Part shown: piece by piece, positions 6,793 to 10,471 of the stretch | Layout: the number at the start of each line of letters is the position of its first letter | How positions within the stretch are numbered: the stretch's first letter is position 1 | Made by a program: the position numbers and the translations under genes | Source of the DNA: Anaerolineales bacterium | Lineage (GTDB): Bacteria > Chloroflexota > Anaerolineae > Anaerolineales > DRMV01 | Reading direction: 5' to 3' | Assembly (NCBI GenBank): GCA_015494815.1 | Contig: WGAK01000265.1 | Span: 1-10,471, forward strand | DNA length: 10,471 nucleotides | Notes under the pieces: model-generated | What the model saw: the letters and a program-made list of their open reading frames with translations, nothing else | Database searches by the model: none | What the model was told of the DNA's origin: nothing

Positions 6793-7557
6793 ATGCTCAA
6801 AGTGGAACATCTCACCAAAGTCTACGGCACCGGCACCGTCGCCCTGCAGGATGTCAGTTTCGAGGTCGAAGACGGCGAGTTCCTGGTCATTATCGGTCTG
6901 AGCGGCTCGGGCAAGTCCACGCTGCTGCGTTCCATCAACCGCCTCATCGAACCCACCGAAGGCCGCATCCTCTGGAACGATGTGGACATCACCGCGCTGG
7001 ACGAAGCCGGTTTGCGGCGCATTCGCCGAGAAATCGGCTTCGTTTTTCAAGAATTCAACCTGGTGGAACGCCTGCCCGTGCTCACCAATGTGCTCACCGG
7101 TCGCCTGGGCTATGTGCCGCCGTGGTGGAGCCTGTTCTATTACTTTCCGGCCCAGGACCGCCGCCGCGCCCTGGACGCGCTGGAGCAGGTCGGCCTGGCC
7201 GACCGGGCCCACCACCGGGCGTCGGAACTCAGCGGCGGCCAGAAACAACGGGTGGGCATTGCCCGCGCGCTGGTCCAAAACCCCAAGATGCTGCTGGCCG
7301 ATGAGCCCGTGGCCAGCCTCGACCCCGTGCTGGCCCATTCCATCATGGGCTATCTCGAGCGCCTGAATCAAGAGCGCGGCATCACCATCCTGTGCAGCCT
7401 GCATTACCTGGACCTGGTGCAGCGCTACGCCACCCGCGTCATTGGCCTGCGCAACGGCCGCCTGGTCTTCGAGGGCACTGGCGACGACATTCGCCACATG
7501 ACCGACGAAGAATTCAAGCAAATCTACGGCGAAGAAGCCCAACGCCTCGGGGGATGA
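6793..7557 (+). CDS. phnC: Phosphonate-type ABC transporter ATP-binding protein PhnC
   Basis: A 254-aa ABC ATPase that would power import through PhnE, acting as a dimer on the cytoplasmic face. The canonical elements are complete: Walker A GLSGSGKST (35-43), Q-loop in VFQEFNLV, signature LSGGQ (146-150), Walker B MLLADEP (166-172), D-loop SLDP (175-178) and switch His204. The N terminus MLKVEHLTKVYGTGTVALQD and the LTGRLGYVPPWWSLF segment are typical of PhnC rather than of other importers, and the length fits the family. It is followed after 3 bp by phnE, so the two are co-translated. The Pi/phosphonate-type assignment rests on these motifs and the neighbouring PhnD and PhnE. Confidence 0.95.
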   Translation: MLKVEHLTKVYGTGTVALQDVSFEVEDGEFLVIIGLSGSGKSTLLRSINRLIEPTEGRILWNDVDITALDEAGLRRIRREIGFVFQEFNLVERLPVLTNVLTGRLGYVPPWWSLFYYFPAQDRRRALDALEQVGLADRAHHRASELSGGQKQRVGIARALVQNPKMLLADEPVASLDPVLAHSIMGYLERLNQERGITILCSLHYLDLVQRYATRVIGLRNGRLVFEGTGDDIRHMTDEEFKQIYGEEAQRLGG

Positions 7558-7560
7558 ACC

Positions 7561-9699
7561 ATGCGCATCGGAAAACGCCTGCTGGCCGCTGTTTTGTCGC
7601 TGTTGGTTCCGGGCCTGGGGCACCTGCTCGTGGGGCGGGTGCGTCGCGGGCTGTACATCGCGTTGGGCACCGGGGTGTTGGCGGGCCTCACGGTGTTTAC
7701 CGCGGCCCAACGCGCCCGCTTTCCCGAAGAGGTGTATGGCCTGAGCGCGCAGGTGCTGCTGCGCCTGGGCCTGATGGCCGCGTTCGTCTGGGCCGCGCTG
7801 TGGCTGGTCTACGGGGCCCTCGGCCGGGCCGTGCTGCGCGCCGACGCCGAGGCCGCGGAACTCATGGCCCAACTCTACACGCCCGGCTTCGTAGCCCTGG
7901 GCGTGCTGTTCTTCTCCCTCGCGGGGCCGCGGCTGCTGCAGACCGTTCTGCCCGCCGACGGCGAACGGCTGCTCTACGGCACCATCCTGCTCATCATGGG
8001 CGTGCTGCTGGCGCTGTTGTGGTGGTGGGCGGCCCGCGATGCCTGGCAAACCGCGGCCGACGCGGAACCGGGCTGGGGCGGCTTCATCGCCCTCGTGCTG
8101 GTGGGCACGCTGGTGCTGGGTACCCGCATCGTGGGCATTGACCTGCCCAAGGCCATCCGAGAATATCGTGAGACGGAACGCATCTTGGGCGACATCTTCT
8201 GGCCCTGGCGCGCGGCCTTCGACTACGAAGCCACCGAATTGCGGGCCACCGCCCTGGTTCAGGCGCCTTGCCCACCCGACGCCACGCCGCCGCCCGTCAA
8301 CCAGCCTCAAGAAGGCCAGCCCTGGGTGGTGGTGGAACCCACTTGCGGCGACCTCAGCGTGCGCGACAGCAAGGGCAAACTGCAATACGGCACCCTACTC
8401 CACATTCGCGGCGGGGGCTTCGTGCCGGGCAAAATCGTCAAAATCAAGTGGGAAAACCCCATCGGCAACGAATTTACTCCTCGCGGCCTGGGGCCCACCG
8501 AAATCGAGGTCGGGCCCGACGGCACCTTCGAGAGCGAGTTGTACATCCCCGATGTGGTCATCCCGTCCTTCGCCCAGGGGCCGCAAATCCACAAACTGCA
8601 CGCGGTGCAGCCGGGTGCGCTGCGCTTCACCGGCCAACTGAGCCGCGAGATGAAACTGGCCCTGCAGGCCATGCTCGAAAGCATCATGATTGGCCTGATG
8701 GCCACCTTCACGGGGATGCTGTGGGCCGTGCCGCTGTCGTTTCTGGCCGCGCGCAACCTGACCTTCACGCTGCGCACTTCACCCCAGGGGCTGGTAGGCG
8801 GCGTGCTGGGCCTGGTGCTGGGCGGCGCGGTGGGGCTGCAAGCGGCCGGGCGCATTGCCGACGCCTTAGGCGGGCTGGACGCCGCGCCTGTGAGCACGGC
8901 CATCGTGCACTTCGTGCTGGTCACCGGCGCCGCGGTGTTGGGCTTCCGCTGGCTGAGCCGCGGCCTGGACGCCCTCACCCAACGCATGCCGCCCCTGGTC
9001 ACCGACGCGGTGCGCTACATCGGCTTCGCGCTCATCGGCGCGGCCCTGGGCTGGCCCCTGGGCCTGGGCTACGCGCACGGCATCCTGGGCATTGCCTGGG
9101 ACCCGCGCGACGCCGCGGCCATCGCCCCCACCCTGGCGCGCGTCGGCGCGGGCCTGGGGGCCCTGGCCTGGCTCGGCCTGGCCCGACGCTGGGGGCAGCA
9201 GGGGGTCGTGCCCATCGGCCAGTGGATTTACACCATCACCCGCACCATCCTCAACGTGGTGCGGTCCATCGAGCCCCTCATCTGGGGCCTGGTGGGCGTC
9301 ATCTGGGTCGGCCTGGGGCCCTTCGCCGGCTTCATCGCGCTGACCATCCACACCGTGGCCGCGCTGGGCAAACTGTACTCCGAGGCCATCGAAAGCATCC
9401 ACCCCGGCCCCATCGAGGCCGTGCAATCCACAGGCGCCAATCGCCTGCAAACCATCATGTTCGCGGTGCTGCCCCAGGTGCTGCCGCACTTCACCGCCTA
9501 CAGCCTCTATCGCTGGGACATCAATGTGCGCATGTCCACCGTCATCGGCCTGGTAGGCGGCGGCGGCATCGGCTTCCTGCTCATCCAATGGATTCGCCAG
9601 GTACAATACGAACACGCGGGGCTGGCGGTCTGGCTGATTGCCCTGACCGTATCCACCCTGGACTTCGTGAGCGCGACCATTCGCAAGAAAATCGTGTGA
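7561..9699 (+). CDS. phnE: Oversized PhnE-type ABC transporter permease with extra domains
   Basis: A 712-aa inner-membrane permease that pairs with PhnC and receives substrate from PhnD. PhnE proteins are usually about 260-290 aa. The conserved core is split: TM near 174-193 with VGIDLPKAIREY, LESIMIGLMATFTG to LAARNL (372-400), VRSIEPLIWGL (567-577), the EAA region EAIESIHPGPIEAVQSTGAN (608-627), VLPQVLP, and GLVGGGGIGF (663-672). Added to this are (a) an N-terminal extension with about five TM segments (7-24, 30-48, 66-88, 108-126, 137-157) that starts with an LVPGLGHLLVGRVRRGL motif; (b) a polar region at 233-357 containing HIRGGGFVPGKIVKIKW, which looks beta-rich and, by PhnE topology, should face outward; and (c) residues 403-553, a hydrophobic block with about four more TM segments where PhnE normally has a short loop. 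The start at ATG 7561 lies 3 bp after phnC. There is no frame break. All functional motifs are intact, so it is probably active; the roles of the additions are unknown. Confidence 0.9.
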   Translation: MRIGKRLLAAVLSLLVPGLGHLLVGRVRRGLYIALGTGVLAGLTVFTAAQRARFPEEVYGLSAQVLLRLGLMAAFVWAALWLVYGALGRAVLRADAEAAELMAQLYTPGFVALGVLFFSLAGPRLLQTVLPADGERLLYGTILLIMGVLLALLWWWAARDAWQTAADAEPGWGGFIALVLVGTLVLGTRIVGIDLPKAIREYRETERILGDIFWPWRAAFDYEATELRATALVQAPCPPDATPPPVNQPQEGQPWVVVEPTCGDLSVRDSKGKLQYGTLLHIRGGGFVPGKIVKIKWENPIGNEFTPRGLGPTEIEVGPDGTFESELYIPDVVIPSFAQGPQIHKLHAVQPGALRFTGQLSREMKLALQAMLESIMIGLMATFTGMLWAVPLSFLAARNLTFTLRTSPQGLVGGVLGLVLGGAVGLQAAGRIADALGGLDAAPVSTAIVHFVLVTGAAVLGFRWLSRGLDALTQRMPPLVTDAVRYIGFALIGAALGWPLGLGYAHGILGIAWDPRDAAAIAPTLARVGAGLGALAWLGLARRWGQQGVVPIGQWIYTITRTILNVVRSIEPLIWGLVGVIWVGLGPFAGFIALTIHTVAALGKLYSEAIESIHPGPIEAVQSTGANRLQTIMFAVLPQVLPHFTAYSLYRWDINVRMSTVIGLVGGGGIGFLLIQWIRQVQYEHAGLAVWLIALTVSTLDFVSATIRKKIV

Positions 9700-9741
9700 G
9701 CCGCGGCCCCACGCTCGTCGGCCCGGCCGCAGGGTCGTCCC

Positions 9742-9750
9742 AAGGAGGTG
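9742..9750 (+). promoter_or_regulatory. Shine-Dalgarno site for the TIM-barrel gene
   Basis: AAGGAGGTG four bases before ATG 9755 is a near-perfect site and fixes the start of the last gene. Confidence 0.8.
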
Positions 9751-9754
9751 CGAG

Positions 9755-10471
9755 ATGAGTTTGGTCGGCAAAGGCTTCTACATCTGGAAAATCAGCCGCT
9801 GCGAGGGAGGCGATGTCCAGGCCATCGCCACGGTGGCGGCCCAGGCCGGGCTGACGCACATCCTGGTGAAAATCGCGGACGGCACGGGCGCGTACAACTA
9901 CGACTGGCACCGTCGCCGCGACCTGGTTCCCCCGCTGGTACAGGCTTTGCGGGCCAAGGGCATCGCCGTCTGGGGCTGGCAATATGTCTACGGCGACGAC
10001 CCCGTCAACGAAGCCCGCATCGCGGTCACCCGCATGCAGGCCCTGGGGCTGGACGGCTTTGTCATTGACGCGGAGGTGGAATACAAGGGCCGCCACGCCG
10101 CGGCGCGCACCTACATGCAACATCTGCGGGCCGGCCTGCCCAACACCCCCATTGCCCTGAGTTCCTTCCGCTTCCCCTCTTATCACCCCCGCTTTCCGTG
10201 GCGGGAGTTTCTGGAGCGGGTGGACATCAACATGCCCCAGGTCTACTGGGTGCGGGCCCACAACCCGGCCGCGCAACTGCGCCGCAGTGTGGCCGAATTT
10301 CAGCGCCTGCAGCCCTGGCGGCCCATCATTCCCACGGGGTCGGCCTACAAGGGCTTTGGCTGGCAGCCCACCGCGGCCGAGATGACCGCGTTCTTGCACA
10401 CCGCGCAAGAACTGGGCCTGAGCGCGGCCAACTTCTGGGAGTGGTACGCCACACGCGCCCAACTACCGCCC
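9755..10471 (+). CDS. TIM-barrel, glycoside-hydrolase-like protein, 3'-truncated by the window end
   Basis: The first 239 residues are open to the window edge with no stop. The alternating pattern of hydrophobic strands and helices suits a (beta/alpha)8 barrel: KGFYIWKI at the start, THILVKIADG (34-43), IAVWGWQYVYGDDP (70-83), DGFVIDAEVEY (100-110), PIALSSFRFPSYHP, VDINMPQVYWV and RPIIPTGSAYKGFGW. D105, E107 and E109 at the end of a strand are the most likely acidic catalytic residues, as in GH18/GH25-type barrels. I associate similar proteins in Anaerolineae with C-terminal SH3 or LysM modules, but that part is outside the window. No signal peptide is seen at this start, so it would be cytoplasmic or exported by another route. 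It follows phnE by 55 bp without a visible promoter or T-run terminator and may be co-transcribed. The fold call is moderate and the activity is unknown. Confidence 0.7.
   Translation, partial: MSLVGKGFYIWKISRCEGGDVQAIATVAAQAGLTHILVKIADGTGAYNYDWHRRRDLVPPLVQALRAKGIAVWGWQYVYGDDPVNEARIAVTRMQALGLDGFVIDAEVEYKGRHAAARTYMQHLRAGLPNTPIALSSFRFPSYHPRFPWREFLERVDINMPQVYWVRAHNPAAQLRRSVAEFQRLQPWRPIIPTGSAYKGFGWQPTAAEMTAFLHTAQELGLSAANFWEWYATRAQLPP

Noticed and set aside
6745..8385. Long minus-strand open frame (546 codons) opposite phnC and phnE
   Set aside because: Gln/His/Gly-rich with no family motif; it is the complement of two clearly coding genes in GC-rich DNA.
9703..9730. GCGGCC/GGCCGC hairpin between phnE and the TIM-barrel gene
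   Set aside because: A 6-bp stem with a 16-base loop and no T-run; in such GC-rich DNA it is not convincing as a terminator.
8268..9758. Plus-strand open frame (496 codons) overlapping phnE in another frame
   Set aside because: Arg/His/Pro/Gly-rich composition typical of a shifted frame; the phnE frame carries all conserved motifs.

Overview
The window is GC-rich, every supported gene is on the + strand, and gene content and style point to a Chloroflexota (Anaerolineae-like) bacterium. The main clues are a lipoprotein with a long Thr/Glu/Pro linker after its lipobox, a PhnD/PhnC/PhnE transporter with an oversized permease, a TIM-barrel protein of a type I associate with this phylum, and short palindromic repeats with GTAGGGGCAGGT-like arms. 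This is an inference from sequence style, with no database search behind it.

Positions 1-5444 are the distal part of a type I restriction-modification operon. In order: the 3' end of hsdS (specificity subunit, cut by the window edge), a DUF262/DUF1524 (GmrSD-like, HNH-ended) protein, hsdR (997 aa motor/nuclease), and a 100-aa YgjP/SprT-like zinc metallopeptidase. hsdM is not in the window and presumably lies upstream. Genes overlap by 8 bp at hsdS/DUF262 and at hsdR/peptidase, so they look translationally coupled. The only gap (2080-2155) begins with a palindromic repeat that supplies the stop codon of the DUF262 gene. A second copy of the same repeat type sits in frame inside hsdR. The nuclease-like DUF262 protein may act as an extra restriction effector, but this is unproven.

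Positions 5445-9699 hold a phosphonate/phosphite/phosphate-type ABC importer. phnD (lipoprotein) has its own putative promoter and is followed by a strong intrinsic terminator. A second promoter-like -10 element then precedes phnC (ATPase) and phnE (permease), which are 3 bp apart. PhnE is 712 aa, over twice the usual size. It carries an N-terminal multi-TM extension, a probable extracytoplasmic beta-rich domain, and an extra hydrophobic block inserted in the transport core. No phosphonate-degradation gene is present, so the substrate is open.

Positions 9755-10471 are the start of a TIM-barrel, glycoside-hydrolase-like protein that runs off the window. No RNA genes, CRISPR arrays, insertion sequences or origins were seen.
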